The notes under the pieces are model-generated. The model searched no databases and was not told the DNA's origin. It saw nothing but the letters and a program-made list of their open reading frames with translations. A program made the translations under genes and the position numbers. Shown piece after piece: positions 5,122 to 5,267 of a DNA stretch of 5,267 nucleotides. Within the stretch, counting starts at the first letter, position 1; each line of letters begins with the position of its first letter. The stretch is taken from positions 1 through 5,267 of the forward strand of contig LKNC01000201.1 of assembly GCA_001564255.1 (NCBI GenBank), written 5' to 3'. The stretch comes from Natrialbaceae archaeon Tc-Br11_E2g1 (GTDB taxonomy: Archaea; Halobacteriota; Halobacteria; Halobacteriales; Natrialbaceae).

Positions 5122-5267
5122 ATGACACGTCTGTCACGCCTGAAACGTCGACGGTTCCTGGTTGTCGCCGGATTGACCGCCACCATCGCCGGTTGTACCG
5201 GAAGCGAGGACGAAAACGGCGACGAGGACGGCGAGGACGAAAACGGCGACGAGGACGGCGAGGACGA
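5122..5267 (+). CDS. Tat-exported lipoprotein with acidic repeat stalk (5' part, runs off the window)
   Basis: Only the first 48 codons are visible; the gene continues past the edge. The protein begins MTRLSRLKRRRFLVVAGL, with a basic n-region and a twin-arginine (RRxFL) motif at about residues 9-13, then a short hydrophobic core. IAGC at 22-25 is a lipobox, so cleavage before C25 and lipid attachment at the outer face of the cell membrane are expected. Tat lipoproteins are very common in haloarchaea. After the cysteine comes a nine-residue acidic unit, EDENGDEDG, repeated twice exactly at residues 29-46 and starting a third time. This looks like a flexible stalk between the lipid anchor and a functional domain that is not visible. 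Solute-binding proteins, copper proteins and hypotheticals all use this architecture, so the product cannot be named. It is divergent from usp. Confidence 0.82.
   Translation, partial: MTRLSRLKRRRFLVVAGLTATIAGCTGSEDENGDEDGEDENGDEDGED
5206..5267 (+). repeat. 27-bp in-frame tandem repeat, two full copies plus 8 bases
   Basis: A 27-base unit (5206-5232) is repeated without mismatch at 5233-5259 and begins again at 5260. Each unit encodes nine residues, EDENGDEDG, in the lipoprotein stalk. Exact identity at the DNA level, including codon choice, implies recent duplication or slippage. The total copy number is unknown because the array reaches the window edge. Confidence 0.9.

Noticed and set aside
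5206..5267. CRISPR-like repeat array
   Set aside because: Copies are directly adjacent without spacers and stay in frame as an acidic coding repeat.

Overview
The window looks like chromosomal DNA from a halophilic archaeon (class Halobacteria). The DNA is GC-rich with strong G/C preference at third codon positions, and the proteins are very acidic. Gene content points the same way: an archaeal TATA-binding protein, a CetZ1-type tubulin homologue, the coenzyme F420 enzyme CofC, a G-2X-G-9X-G-S universal stress protein and a Tat lipoprotein with an acidic stalk. Several starts have an AT-rich box about 27 bases upstream and no Shine-Dalgarno sequence, as expected for leaderless haloarchaeal transcripts. 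I cannot name the genus.

Layout. 1-126: no supportable gene. 127-687 (minus): a divergent TBP-family protein. 688-909: an intergenic region with the TBP promoter, an inverted repeat and a T6 tract. 910-1497 (minus): thymidylate kinase with a clear ribosome binding site. 1498-1584: a divergent promoter region. 1585-2499 (plus): an NDUFA9-like atypical short-chain dehydrogenase. 2607-3797 (plus): cetZ1, a full-length tubulin-superfamily GTPase. 3864-4481 (plus): cofC. 4482-4566: a convergent intergenic stretch with a strong hairpin. 4567-5001 (minus): a UspA-domain protein. 5002-5121: a second divergent promoter region holding a perfect 10-bp palindrome. 5122 to the window edge (plus): the start of a Tat-exported lipoprotein with a tandem acidic repeat.

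How the genes relate. They are mostly single-gene units, each with its own promoter, and do not form one pathway. They cover basal transcription (TBP), nucleotide metabolism (Tmk), a quinone/respiration-associated or sugar-nucleotide SDR, cell shape and motility (CetZ1), F420 biosynthesis (CofC), stress response (Usp) and the cell surface (lipoprotein). The plus-strand block SDR-cetZ1-cofC could be partly co-transcribed, but promoter- and terminator-like sequences lie in both gaps. I found no convincing new multi-gene system. The best leads are the divergent TBP, the structured TBP-tmk intergenic region, a T tract that may be both terminator and promoter between cetZ1 and cofC, the apparent absence of cofG beside cofC, and strong enrichment of the hexamer CTCGAG.
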